In this document: one piece after another, positions 10,443 to 19,734 of the stretch
How positions within the stretch are numbered: position 1 is the stretch's first letter
How the letters are laid out: each line of letters opens with the position of its first letter
The notes under the pieces: generated by a model
The model's database searches: none
The model's input: only the letters and a program-made list of their open reading frames with translations
What the model was told of the DNA's origin: nothing
Program-made: the position numbers and the translations under genes
NCBI RefSeq assembly: GCF_016612995.1
Contig: NZ_JAEOAH010000026.1
Coordinates: 1-58,885, forward strand
Origin: Viridibacillus soli
Lineage (GTDB): Bacteria; Bacillota; Bacilli; Bacillales_A; Planococcaceae
DNA: 58,885 bases
Direction: 5' to 3'

Positions 10443-10483
10443 AAAAAAAGAGCTAAAGAAATAGTGTTTTCATTAGCTCTTTC
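10443..10483 (-). terminator. Terminator after hemY
   Basis: Stem AAAGAGCTAA/TTAGCTCTTT with a T-tract (plus-strand A-run 10443-10449) on the minus strand, directly after hemY. Confidence 0.8.
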
Positions 10484-10504
10484 ACTTCAATATTAATCCG
10501 TCAA

Positions 10505-11893
10505 TCAACCTATTTTAGCAATAATCGATTGAGCAGTTTCTTTACCATTTTTAATACATGAACCAATTCCAACGCCGTAATATGAGCAGCCAGCTAGTAG
10601 TACATTTTCATGAGAAGACGCCAGTTTAGTTGTTAACGCTTCTATAGTTTGCGCATGACCAAGATGGTAAACAGGCATTGAATCATTCCACTTTTTGACA
10701 TCTACAACAATAGGCTCCGCTTCGATTTTCAAGCTTTTCGCAATATCATCTAATGCGATATTCGTTAACTCTTCTTTACTTAAATGCTTCATCTCTGCAA
10801 AGGCTGGGTTTGAACTCTTATAGAACATACGCACGAGTAATTTGCCATCCTCTGAAGTATGACCCCATTTACGACTTGTCCATGTACAAGCATTACATTT
10901 TACATCGCTATTTTCAGACACGATAAAGCCCGTACCATCGGCTGGTAACTGGGCGTCAGGAATATCGAAGCCTAAATAAATCGTAATAAGTGAAGCATTG
11001 CTAAATTCATTGAAGTCCCCATCTAATGTTGGATCCGCTAATAGCTTCTGAGTTACTTCATGTGGTGTTGTTAAGACGACGAAATCAGCTTCAATTGATT
11101 CGTGATTTTCAAATGTCAGTTCATACTTACTGCCATTTTTTGCGATATGATTTGTTGTAATGCCTTTCAAAATTTTAACGTCGGTTAGTTTTTCTTCAAA
11201 ACGGTCGAATAATGAAGATAATCCCTTTTTAAAAGATATAAATTTTTTATTCGTAGCTTTTTGGAATTCTTCTTTATGTGCACTAAACCCTTTAATAATA
11301 CTGCCATATTGCTCTTTATAATCGAGTAAATAAGGTAATGTAGAAGCCATTGTAAGTGTATCTAATTTACCAGAGTAAACTCCTGATAACACTGGCGCAA
11401 TTTGTTTTTCAACAAGCTCTTTTCCTAGGAAATGTTCTAAGAAAGAACCGATCGAGCTTTCCTTTGTAAAATACTCATTTGGCAACTCTAAATCTTTTAA
11501 CGCTTCTTGTTTTCCTTCAGCCGAAACTAAAGTACTGCTTTCAAGCGATTCTATACTAGTTGGAATACCAAAAACACTATCCGCTGGAATAGCGTGTAAT
11601 TTATTATTTGTATAAATATAGGAAATTCCTGTACCATTATATACAAGTTCATCTTGCAATCCTAATTCTTCAATTAAAGGCATAACACTTGAATGACGGG
11701 CAACAATTGAATCTGCACCCGTTTCCAAAATAAAGCCTTCATTCTTTACAGAGTGCATTTTACCGCCTAAATGTTCATTTTTTTCAACTAAAATTAAATT
11801 AATATCTAAACCTTTGTTTTCTTTTTCCTTTTGTAAATAATGCATAGTAGAAAGGCCTGTTATACCTCCACCAACTACAATAACTGTTTTCAA
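10505..11893 (-). CDS. hemY: Coproporphyrinogen III / protoporphyrinogen oxidase (HemY/CgoX)
   Basis: FAD-dependent oxidase of the Gram-positive coproporphyrin-dependent heme pathway, making coproporphyrin III. The N-terminal dinucleotide motif VVGGGITGLSTMHYL is followed by GGKMHSVKNEGFILETGADS, and the C-terminal FAD region LLAGCSYYGVGIGSCIKNG is complete. The TTG at 11893 is the best start: AGGAG lies 8 bases upstream, while the GTG at 11902 overlaps that ribosome site. This gives MKTVIVVGGG and 462 aa, normal for the family. It stands alone with its own terminator; the hemE/hemH partners are not in this window. Confidence 0.94.
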   Translation of the reverse strand: MKTVIVVGGGITGLSTMHYLQKEKENKGLDINLILVEKNEHLGGKMHSVKNEGFILETGADSIVARHSSVMPLIEELGLQDELVYNGTGISYIYTNNKLHAIPADSVFGIPTSIESLESSTLVSAEGKQEALKDLELPNEYFTKESSIGSFLEHFLGKELVEKQIAPVLSGVYSGKLDTLTMASTLPYLLDYKEQYGSIIKGFSAHKEEFQKATNKKFISFKKGLSSLFDRFEEKLTDVKILKGITTNHIAKNGSKYELTFENHESIEADFVVLTTPHEVTQKLLADPTLDGDFNEFSNASLITIYLGFDIPDAQLPADGTGFIVSENSDVKCNACTWTSRKWGHTSEDGKLLVRMFYKSSNPAFAEMKHLSKEELTNIALDDIAKSLKIEAEPIVVDVKKWNDSMPVYHLGHAQTIEALTTKLASSHENVLLAGCSYYGVGIGSCIKNGKETAQSIIAKIG

Positions 11894-12153
11894 GATGCTC
11901 ACTCCTCACAGCAGATTCTGTCTTGTCTAAATTGTATATTTGTAGTTCTAGTATAAACTTTCATTTTCATAACTGTCATGATATCCATCACATATTCTAG
12001 TACAAATTTGCGAACGTTTACAGCTTTGCCATATTCACACGGACTTTTCCTTCATAATCTAAAAAGCATACTTATGCAATTCATTTTCTCAAAAAGAGGG
12101 CACTCAATAAATACGTTCTTTTCAATTGATACTTTCTCGGAATGGAGCTTTTT

Positions 12154-14187
12154 ATGGACCTATTAATTACGATTCTCTTATTGTTGGTTTTCTTGTTACT
12201 GTCAAATGTAATTGGACATTATATTCCGTTTATCCCAACTGCACTTATTCAAATAGCTCTCGGCGTTTTACTAGCTTTGTTTGCTAATGAAATGACGCTT
12301 GAACTTGAAACAGAGTGGTTCTTATTACTTTTCGTTGCACCTCTTTTGTATAATGATGGGCGCAATTTCCCTAAGGTTGAACTATGGAAAATGAGAGCGC
12401 CTATTCTTGGTAATGCTATTATTTTAGTTCTAATAACTACGCTCGTTGGGGGCTACTTTATCCATTGGTTGATTGCAGACATTCCACTTGCTGCTGCATT
12501 TGCATTAGCGGCCATTTTGTCTCCAACTGATCCAGTAGCGGTGAATGGTATTGCAAAGCGGATTCAAATTCCAGAGAAAATTTTAAATCTCGTACGTGGT
12601 GAATCACTTATCAATGATGCTTCTGGTTTAGTTGCCTTTAAATTTGCCGTAGCAGCAGTTGTAACCGGGTATTTTTCAATTAAAGAAGCTTTTTTAGTGT
12701 TTACGTATATGTTTTTAGTCGGTGCTATTCTTGGCCTAATTTTAGGAATCATTATTACGCAACTTCGCTTTACGCTAAGAAAAAGAGGCATTCGTGATAT
12801 CATCTTTCATTCACTATTACAGCTGTTAACGCCCTTCATCATTTATTTTATCGCAGAGGATGTTTTTCATGCATCTGGGGTTATTGCTGTTGTTGTAGGT
12901 GGAATCGTGCACGCGCTTGTGAAAGGTCATACGGAGGAGTTAATTACAGAAGAACAGTTAATTACAGAAAACGCTTGGTCCATCGTACTGTTCATTTTAA
13001 ATGGAGTCGTATTTCTGTTGCTTGGTTTGAATATCCCACTATCGATGACGGAAACTTTAGAAAATCCGATGATGAATAATTGGCAAATCATAGGCTACAC
13101 CATTGCGATTGGTAGTGTTTTATTAATCATTCGCTTCATTTGGTCATATGCATTTTCTCACTATGAATACAAAAGAGATGTTACTCAAGAAATAGAAAAA
13201 CCTAGTCTGGAAGCGAGCTTACTGACAAGCTTAACAGGCGTACGCGGTGCTGTAACAATGGCTGGGGTTTTATCCATTCCATTACTCATTGACGATGGCA
13301 GTCTATTTCCAGAGCGCTCCTTAATTTTATTTTTAGCATCTAGTGTCATTTTATTTACATTGTTGATTGCAACGATTTTCTTACCTCTTTTAATTGATGA
13401 AGCAGAAATTTTAGAAATTCGTGAAGGCAAACTCACTTTTAATGAAGCCAAAAGACGCTTACTCCTCACTTCAGTACGTAAAATTAACTCAGTGATAACT
13501 GAAGCAAATCAAACTGTTGCTTTTGAATTAATAGATGAATATAAAATGATGTTTAATCAGATTGAATTAGAGCTAAATGCAGAAAAATTAGCTACCAAAG
13601 AAAGAAAGCTGCAAATAAAAAGACTGCGTTTACTCGGCTTAAAAGCAGAAAGGGACTATGTGGAAAGGGTCCAAAAGGAGCAAAATCTAGACCCAGATAT
13701 TTATTCAGCGTGTCAAGCAGCCTTTAAAGAGCGCGAAAAGAACATCACTAAGCCAAATCGTCCTAAAGTAATTGCTATACTTTATAGTATTTTACTTAAA
13801 TGGCGCACTACACAAAAAAAATACAGTTTAAATAAAGACAAACGCTTTGAATATTTCCGTAAAAAGAAAGAGTTACGTATGCTCGCCTTGTGGGCAGGTG
13901 TAGATGCACTAAAACAATATGCCAAATCAGAAGAAAATCCTGATTTGGCTTATGCCATTATTTTTGAATATCGTAAAGGCATTGATAAGATGAAGCAATC
14001 CGTTACCCAAAATTCTGAACGCAATGACGAACTAAAAGAAAAACTACGTGCTCTTTTGAACGAAACAGAACGAATTGAAATTCAAAAAATGTACGAAGCT
14101 GGTGAAATTGACAGAGCAGAAGAAAAGGAATTACGCCGGTTTATCAACTATATCGAAAGCATCGCGTTATATGAAACGGTAGAATAG
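12154..14187 (+). CDS. CPA1-family Na+/H+ antiporter (NhaP/NhaK-like)
   Basis: Membrane antiporter exchanging Na+ (possibly K+/Li+) for protons. About 12 membrane segments fill residues 1-420. The transport core motifs are SPTDPVA (about 123-129) and the paired N154/D155 in SLINDASGL, and GVRGAVTMAGVL lies in a late segment. A long charged cytoplasmic tail (about 425-677), rich in helix-forming Lys/Glu stretches, is like that of Bacillus NhaK. The start ATG 12154 follows GGAG with 6-base spacing; the ATG at 12142 overlaps that site. It shares a convergent terminator with the acyltransferase downstream. Confidence 0.92.
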   Translation: MDLLITILLLLVFLLLSNVIGHYIPFIPTALIQIALGVLLALFANEMTLELETEWFLLLFVAPLLYNDGRNFPKVELWKMRAPILGNAIILVLITTLVGGYFIHWLIADIPLAAAFALAAILSPTDPVAVNGIAKRIQIPEKILNLVRGESLINDASGLVAFKFAVAAVVTGYFSIKEAFLVFTYMFLVGAILGLILGIIITQLRFTLRKRGIRDIIFHSLLQLLTPFIIYFIAEDVFHASGVIAVVVGGIVHALVKGHTEELITEEQLITENAWSIVLFILNGVVFLLLGLNIPLSMTETLENPMMNNWQIIGYTIAIGSVLLIIRFIWSYAFSHYEYKRDVTQEIEKPSLEASLLTSLTGVRGAVTMAGVLSIPLLIDDGSLFPERSLILFLASSVILFTLLIATIFLPLLIDEAEILEIREGKLTFNEAKRRLLLTSVRKINSVITEANQTVAFELIDEYKMMFNQIELELNAEKLATKERKLQIKRLRLLGLKAERDYVERVQKEQNLDPDIYSACQAAFKEREKNITKPNRPKVIAILYSILLKWRTTQKKYSLNKDKRFEYFRKKKELRMLALWAGVDALKQYAKSEENPDLAYAIIFEYRKGIDKMKQSVTQNSERNDELKEKLRALLNETERIEIQKMYEAGEIDRAEEKELRRFINYIESIALYETVE

Positions 14188-14189
14188 AG

Positions 14190-14227
14190 AAAAAACCGCT
14201 CCTTTTTTAAAAGGTAGCGGTTTTCTT
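14190..14227. terminator. Bidirectional terminator
   Basis: Stem AAAACCGCT/AGCGGTTTT with A-run before and T-run after, between two convergent genes. Confidence 0.85.
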
Positions 14228-14229
14228 TA

Positions 14230-16158
14230 TTATTGCTCATTTACAGATTGTGCTATAGCTTCACGTACAAGATCGGCATAAAATTTGCCACCCTTTTCAT
14301 TTGGATGAATCCTATCTTCATAGAAAATGTCTTGATCCTCGCCTGTTTCACTATACCAATCTACTAATGTTACATTGCTATTTTTTTCTGCAGCTTTATT
14401 TAATTTTTTATTTACCCCGTCCTGCCAGCCTCTTGGCACTCTTGTATTCATTAAGTAAATTGTACGATCGTTGCCTATCGCATTTAATAATCCATCCAAT
14501 TGTGTTGCACTAAAATCTCCATTAGAGCCAAGACCAATCACAACAACTTGCCCTAGTTTCCCTTGGTTTTTTAGTACTGTGACGACTTTTGAAGCATCAT
14601 ACACTTGGCGACCGATTTTTGCATCAACAACAATTTGCGGTATTTTCTTTTGTAACTCTGTAGCAGCACTTAACATAACTGAATCACCAATAGCACTAAT
14701 TGTTACATCTTCAGGTACTTGTTTTGCAGCTAATTGCACTTTTCCCTCTTCAGCTGATTCTTGTTCTTTTATAGCGTTTTCTCCCGCCTGCTCAACCTCG
14801 GCTTTTGCTATATCATCTATCTGTTGCTCTTGCTTAGCTATTTGCTCATTGTTTTCTACTTTTTCCTGCTGCGCCTTTTCAAGTTTCTGCTGTTCTTCTA
14901 TTAGATGTTGTTCAAGCACTTCACTAGCCGGCTGCTTGGCTGGTGTAAAAATCATCCCCATAGCAAAAATAATAATGACACAGCCACTTATTGCTGATCC
15001 AATACGATACGGAATCTGCCATTCAGACCATGACCAAGACCATTCTTTCGATTGGAAATTACTTAGCCATACACGCCACTGTCCTTTTCGAATAGGGTCC
15101 TCGATAAAACGCCAAGAAAGACCTGCTAATAGTAGTGTCAGCACAATAATAATAATTACTTTAGTAAAACTAACAGCCTCATTACCAACTCCGGCCCCCA
15201 TTAAAACAACGATTGGAAAATGCCAAATATAAATACCATACGAACGTACACCCACCCAAACGAGTGGCTTAAAGCTAAACAAATCGCCTAAACGACTTGC
15301 AGGATGTACAATAGCTGCGATTAAAATAGCCGTAATAATTGAAGCTAAAAACATACCGCCCATATATAAAAATTGGCCTGCCTCATCCATCGTCATCATC
15401 ATTAATAGTAATAATGCAAAGCTAGTAAAGCCAACGATATCAAGTACTTTTTTCGCATCATTCGTCAAGTTTTTAGCAAGCTTACGACTTGGCCAAACAA
15501 GAGCCATCGATGCTCCAATTAATACTGAAAACACCCTTGTATCCGTACCATAATAAACGCGGCTTGTATCCGTCCCAGGCTCATACATCACAGCCATAGA
15601 AATAGCTGACACTAATGCTGCTACAAAAATACCAATTGCAAGCTTTCCTCTATTTTTAACGAACTTCAAACCAATCATCATAATAATTGGCCATAATATG
15701 TAAAATTGTTCCTCTACTGCAAGTGACCACATATGTTGCAATGGGGATGGTGGTGCAAACGATGTAAAATATGAATGATCTTGCATGATATAAAACCAAT
15801 TGCTCACATACAAAGCTGCTGCCGCAATCTCCGAACGTAGCCCTACTAAAAATGAACGTTGAAAAAGTGTGATCCATGTTCCGACTAAGATTAACATGAT
15901 AATCAATGCCGGAATTAATCGTCTAAACCGACGAAACCAGAAATTTTTCAAATCAATCCTACTCGTCTTTTCCCATTCATTTACTAGTAAATCGGTTATT
16001 AAATAACCTGACAGAACAAAGAAAATGGCAACGCCCAAATATCCACCATCTACTGATTTAAAATGTAGATGATATAAAATGACTGCTAACACTGACAAAG
16101 CCCTCAATCCGTCCAACCCACTTATGTATCTGCGATTACCTTCCATTGGCTTTGGCAT
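14230..16158 (-). CDS. OatA-like acyltransferase with SGNH domain
   Basis: Membrane O-acetyltransferase, probably acting on peptidoglycan or another envelope glycan. The N-terminal acyltransferase-3 domain (about 1-375) has some ten membrane segments with GLDGLRALSVLAVILYH and the catalytic-type H in WSLAVEEQFYILWP. A Gln/Glu/Lys-rich coiled-coil linker (about 425-480) leads to an extracellular SGNH domain (about 485-642) with block I GDSVML, block III GLGSNGD and the catalytic D-x-x-H in EDRIHPN. The start ATG 16158 has a perfect TAGGAGGT 6 bases upstream. The modifying role is inferred from the OatA-type architecture; the substrate is not visible. Confidence 0.9.
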   Translation of the reverse strand: MPKPMEGNRRYISGLDGLRALSVLAVILYHLHFKSVDGGYLGVAIFFVLSGYLITDLLVNEWEKTSRIDLKNFWFRRFRRLIPALIIMLILVGTWITLFQRSFLVGLRSEIAAAALYVSNWFYIMQDHSYFTSFAPPSPLQHMWSLAVEEQFYILWPIIMMIGLKFVKNRGKLAIGIFVAALVSAISMAVMYEPGTDTSRVYYGTDTRVFSVLIGASMALVWPSRKLAKNLTNDAKKVLDIVGFTSFALLLLMMMTMDEAGQFLYMGGMFLASIITAILIAAIVHPASRLGDLFSFKPLVWVGVRSYGIYIWHFPIVVLMGAGVGNEAVSFTKVIIIIVLTLLLAGLSWRFIEDPIRKGQWRVWLSNFQSKEWSWSWSEWQIPYRIGSAISGCVIIIFAMGMIFTPAKQPASEVLEQHLIEEQQKLEKAQQEKVENNEQIAKQEQQIDDIAKAEVEQAGENAIKEQESAEEGKVQLAAKQVPEDVTISAIGDSVMLSAATELQKKIPQIVVDAKIGRQVYDASKVVTVLKNQGKLGQVVVIGLGSNGDFSATQLDGLLNAIGNDRTIYLMNTRVPRGWQDGVNKKLNKAAEKNSNVTLVDWYSETGEDQDIFYEDRIHPNEKGGKFYADLVREAIAQSVNEQ

Positions 16159-16600
16159 TACTGTACCTCCTAAATACACAACACTGTAATCTATCTATAT
16201 TTGACGAATTAATCAAAGGAATAGTTTTAAAAAACAGCTTTTCTTTAAAAAATATTCATTTCATTAACAAATTAAGTCACTTTACTTCCATGCTGCTCCT
16301 AGCATTTTATAGTAAACTCTCTTTTTATTCATAAAGATAACTACTTAATTTCCAAAAGTACTTTCTCCTATTTATTTTCAAATTAAATCCAATTTAAAAA
16401 ACTGCACCTAAGTTGACTGCAGCATCAACTTAAAGACAGCCTCTTAGACTATTGGGGACAGTTTTGAAACGTTATTAATTAAAAGGCTACTATTAGTAAT
16501 ATCCTACCTACCTTGCCTTATTGCATTTCTCTTTGTTCATGACAAGTATCCTTCATGTAGCTTTGTAATATAGTTTAACCTTGATACGGGAGCAAATAGA

Positions 16601-16641
16601 AAGAGCATGTTTTGAAAAAAGATTGATCAAAACATGCTCTT
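16601..16641 (-). terminator. Strong hairpin after small membrane gene
   Basis: A perfect 15-bp stem (AAGAGCATGTTTTGA and its complement, 16601-16615 with 16627-16641) with an 11-nt loop. On the minus strand it is followed by CTTTCTATTT. It is best explained as the terminator of the small gene at 16764-16934. Confidence 0.6.
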
Positions 16642-16763
16642 ATTCAATGTAAAGGATTAACTTTTTAGAAAAAAGTATGTTCATTTTTAACACCCTTGTT
16701 TCACTAAAATACCCCGTCAGTTGAAGACGATTTTTAATGTGTCCTTACTTTCGTATTTGATAC

Positions 16764-16934
16764 CTAATAACTTCGTTTCCAAATGTAAACCATATAAACT
16801 ACAATTCCCATTACAAAGCTAAACCCAGCAAAGTATCTATTCTCTTTATGTATTAGTGGATATAGAATAATTAACAATACTCCAAAAGCTAGAGCCATTA
16901 CGACCGAAAGTTGTCCTGATAATGTTTCAAACAA
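16764..16934 (-). CDS. Small two-helix membrane protein, unknown
   Basis: A 56-aa frame begins with TTG at 16934, with GGGAGGG 9 bases upstream, and ends in TAG at 16764. The product (MFETLSGQLS... to ...YIWKRSY) has two hydrophobic segments at about 11-28 and 36-51, separated by a short charged turn HKENR and closed by a basic tail, so an Nin/Cin hairpin is likely. The downstream hairpin at 16601-16641 fits a terminator. I do not recognise a family. It is easy to miss because of length and the TTG start. Confidence 0.55.
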   Translation of the reverse strand: MFETLSGQLSVVMALAFGVLLIILYPLIHKENRYFAGFSFVMGIVVYMVYIWKRSY

Positions 16935-17409
16935 TTATCTTATCCCTCCCAAAATTAAATCGTTTTATCCACAGTCTCCTACCTATAACACCTCACATAC
17001 ACTTAGTTTTTTGGTATGTAGTTGAAATAACCAGGTATCACTACCCATAATCGTAATAACTCCAATATTCCCATACATTGCATAGTAGATTATGAAGTTA
17101 CTCCCATTTATAGTTACGGGACTCACTCCATACTTCACTTTTCATAACGAACAGTTAAATATAATGATTCTAATTACTTATTCTGTAAAGTGTTTAATTC
17201 CCCACACTTTAGTCATTACCATATTTTTATTAGTAATAAAGTTCCATATCCACATATCATATTTTATTATTATTTTATAGGTATAAATCAATTAATTTTA
17301 TTAAATAATCATTACATTTTAGTAACAAATAATATAAACTCCTCACGTTTCATTTAAAATACGCCTTTTTTACTAAATAACTATTAATATAGCGATGAGG
17401 AGGTATAGA
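16935..17409. other. Intergenic stretch without a clear gene
   Basis: AT-rich sequence. A 62-codon plus frame at 17092-17280 has no ribosome site. The region upstream of 16601 (16159-16600) is likewise empty apart from a small hairpin AAGTTGA/TCAACTT near 16408-16430. The amidase promoter should lie in 17282-17396 but no consensus stands out. Confidence 0.5.
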
Positions 17410-19026
17410 ATGAAAAATAACAAAATTAAACTCTTGTTTTTACTAGTCCTAAGTTGCATATTAATCATTCCTTCCTTTGTGGTTGCAAAACAAGCTAACG
17501 CTGCATCTACAGTCACTATGAAAGTGAATATTACATCACTCAATATGCGTTCAGGTCCAAGTACGAACTACAAAGTTGTCAAAGTTTTAAAAAAAGGAAC
17601 AACAGTAACAAAGGTTTCTACAAAGGGCACTTGGACAAAGGTGAAATCTAGCGGTAAAACAGGTTGGGTTTCTTCCAAGTATTTAAAGAACATCACTACT
17701 ACGACGGCAAGCACTACGAAAAAGGCCGTTGCTAAAGTGAGTAGTTTAAACATCCGTAAAGGCGCCGGTACTTCGTATAAAAGTCTTGGTAAATTATCAA
17801 AAGGAACTACAGGTACTGTCCTTGCTGAGAAAAACGGCTGGGTACAAATCAAAACGAGTAAGTATACTGGTTGGGTAAGCAAAACGTATTTAACAATCAC
17901 GACTAATAAAAGCTCAACTACTAGTAGCTCCAAAGCTCCTCCATTAACTCCGGCAGCTACTTCAACTGCTAATGTAGGTAAATATTTTACTGTCAATGTT
18001 GATTCTTTAAATGTTCGAAAAAGTGCTTCAGCTAGCTCCACAAAATTAGGAGTCATTAAGAAAAATAAATCCTATAAAATTCTTGCACAGTCTAGTAATA
18101 ACTGGGTTAAAATTACATATACTACGGGCAAAACAGGTTGGATTTCTGCAAGCACTAGCTATGGTAAAATCACTAAAACAAAACCAACAAATACAGATAC
18201 GAACGACAATTCAGATAAAGTCACAGTAACACCATCCACTGATATCGGAAAATATTTTACTGTCACAGCTGATTCTCTAAATGTTCGAAAGAGTGCTTCT
18301 GCTACTGCTACAAAACTAAGCGCTGTTGTTTACGGTAGTTCATTTAAAATTCTTGATAAATCCAGCAATAACTGGTTCAAAATCACTTATGCTACGAGTA
18401 AAACAGGTTGGGTTTCTGGAAGTTACGGTAAAGTCACTCAGACAAAACCCACGAAACCAGTATCAAATGATGATAAAAACACGACTAATGGCGCATTAAG
18501 CGGCAAAGTGATTGTCGTAGATGCAGGTCATGGTGGTACAGATCCAGGTGCTGTTGCAAACGGCGTACTTGAGAAAGACTTGAATCTTCAAGCAGCATTA
18601 GCATTACGTACAAAATTACAAGCGGCAGGTGCTACGGTGAAAATGACACGTACTACTGATATTTTCCCAACACTATATGACCGAGTTAGTTTTTCAATCA
18701 TGATGAAGCCAGATGCTTTTATTAGCCTTCACCATGATTCTGCTACAGCAACAGCACGCGGCTTCACTGTTCTTTATACAAAGAGTAGAGAAAGCACTCT
18801 TGCCACTTACATCCAACAAGGGATGGCAAGCGCAGTGCCGAATATGATTAACCGTGGATACAAACCTCAAGATTTATATGTACTAAGAGAAAACCCTCAA
18901 ATTGGTGTTCTAGTTGAATTAGGATTCATCACAAATTTAGAGGAAGTACAGACTTTAAAAACAGATGCTTATCGTAATTCAGCTGCAAATGGAATTACAA
19001 ATGGTTTGATCAATTACTTTAACTAG
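17410..19026 (+). CDS. Secreted N-acetylmuramoyl-L-alanine amidase with four SH3b domains
   Basis: Cell-wall hydrolase cleaving the amide bond between MurNAc and L-Ala. A signal peptide (about 1-31, basic start then LLFLLVLSCILIIPSFVV and a QANA cleavage region) precedes four bacterial SH3 repeats (about 35-95, 108-165, 187-255, 273-343), each with the S-LNVRKSAS or S-LNMRSGPS start and GWVS end. Thr/Ser/Lys-rich linkers separate them. The C-terminal Amidase_3 domain (about 360-538) keeps Zn ligands H in DAGHGG, E in LEKDLN, H in ISLHHDS and catalytic E in VELGFITN. The start ATG 17410 has GAGGAGGT 5 bases upstream. A terminator follows. Confidence 0.95.
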   Translation: MKNNKIKLLFLLVLSCILIIPSFVVAKQANAASTVTMKVNITSLNMRSGPSTNYKVVKVLKKGTTVTKVSTKGTWTKVKSSGKTGWVSSKYLKNITTTTASTTKKAVAKVSSLNIRKGAGTSYKSLGKLSKGTTGTVLAEKNGWVQIKTSKYTGWVSKTYLTITTNKSSTTSSSKAPPLTPAATSTANVGKYFTVNVDSLNVRKSASASSTKLGVIKKNKSYKILAQSSNNWVKITYTTGKTGWISASTSYGKITKTKPTNTDTNDNSDKVTVTPSTDIGKYFTVTADSLNVRKSASATATKLSAVVYGSSFKILDKSSNNWFKITYATSKTGWVSGSYGKVTQTKPTKPVSNDDKNTTNGALSGKVIVVDAGHGGTDPGAVANGVLEKDLNLQAALALRTKLQAAGATVKMTRTTDIFPTLYDRVSFSIMMKPDAFISLHHDSATATARGFTVLYTKSRESTLATYIQQGMASAVPNMINRGYKPQDLYVLRENPQIGVLVELGFITNLEEVQTLKTDAYRNSAANGITNGLINYFN

Positions 19027-19033
19027 TATAAAT

Positions 19034-19075
19034 AAAAAGGAAACACCTCTATTTAAAAGAGATGTTTCCTTTTTT
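19034..19075 (+). terminator. Terminator after amidase
   Basis: Imperfect long stem AAAAAGGAAACA.../...TGTTTCCTTTTTT with T-run on the plus strand. Confidence 0.85.
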
Positions 19076-19104
19076 AGTCCCACTAATGACGCGATGCTTT
19101 TACA

Positions 19105-19287
19105 TTAATTTTTCTGTTTAAACGGGGATGTTTTATAAATAAAAAAGGCAATCCCAGCAATTATTAATACGATAATAAAGTATTTATAAAATAAAAGCGT
19201 GACGAACAATTTCATAAGCGACATACCAAACTTCAAAATGATAAATAGGCATATAATTATACCCAATAACTTCAAAATAGGATTCAT
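19105..19287 (-). CDS. Small membrane protein, unknown
   Basis: 60 aa from ATG 19287 (GGAGG lies 12 bases upstream, a somewhat long spacing; the ATG at 19314 is followed too closely by that site to be the start). Two hydrophobic segments, about 6-30 and 31-52, then a basic tail KTSPFKQKN. No family recognised. Convergent with the amidase gene. Confidence 0.55.
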   Translation of the reverse strand: MNPILKLLGIIICLFIILKFGMSLMKLFVTLLFYKYFIIVLIIAGIAFFIYKTSPFKQKN

Positions 19288-19451
19288 AACTAAAATAAAC
19301 CTCCGCATCAGCAATTAATAAGCCGATTCTTTGTGTTTATTATAGCATGTCCACTTAATCCACTACCTTTATTTTCTAACCTACTAAAATCTCTCTATTT
19401 TACCAGGTGTGTTGATCACCAAATTTAACCATCACTATTAAAGTGGTAGGT

Positions 19452-19500
19452 TAATTTCCGCTACGGGATGCTCGCTTTCCGCGGGCAAGCACCCTCCGCT
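19452..19500. repeat. Fragment of a GC-rich Bacillales intergenic repeat
   Basis: The GC-rich block containing CTCGCTTTCCGCGGGC stands out in AT-rich sequence. I recognise this core from dispersed intergenic repeats in Bacillus and Lysinibacillus genomes. Only one truncated copy is present here. The rest of 19288-19682 shows no gene. Confidence 0.55.
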
Positions 19501-19682
19501 ACAATCAACTAAAAAATGTAGTAACATATGTTAGGATTGAACATGAAAAAATCATTTTTACGATAAATAACAACCTAATATTCCCCTAACACACCTGCTA
19601 TTTTATTATTTCATAAACATGTACGAGCTAATGATGCATTATCAACAATCAATCACGGACCAATTCATAAATAAAACACGCC

Positions 19683-19731
19683 AAAATGGCTGTCTTATCA
19701 ATCGGATTTCCGACGATGAGACAGCCATTTT
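19683..19731 (-). terminator. Terminator after catD-catE-LLM operon
   Basis: Long stem AAAATGGCTGTCT/AGACAGCCATTTT with small internal mismatches; T-rich on the minus strand. Confidence 0.8.
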
Positions 19732-19734
19732 CAA

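Noticed and set aside
14471-15232. Long plus-strand frame of 253 codons
   Set aside because: Lies antisense to the acyltransferase gene, whose domains and ribosome site are clear; composition is the reverse of a coding strand.
16965-16973. Isolated TTATCCACA as a replication-related site
   Set aside because: A single DnaA box is expected by chance; no cluster here.
17092-17280. 62-codon hydrophobic frame before the amidase gene
   Set aside because: No Shine-Dalgarno and the hydrophobicity follows from AT-rich sequence.
17568-18056. Minus-strand frame of 162 codons
   Set aside because: Antisense to the SH3b repeats of the amidase gene.
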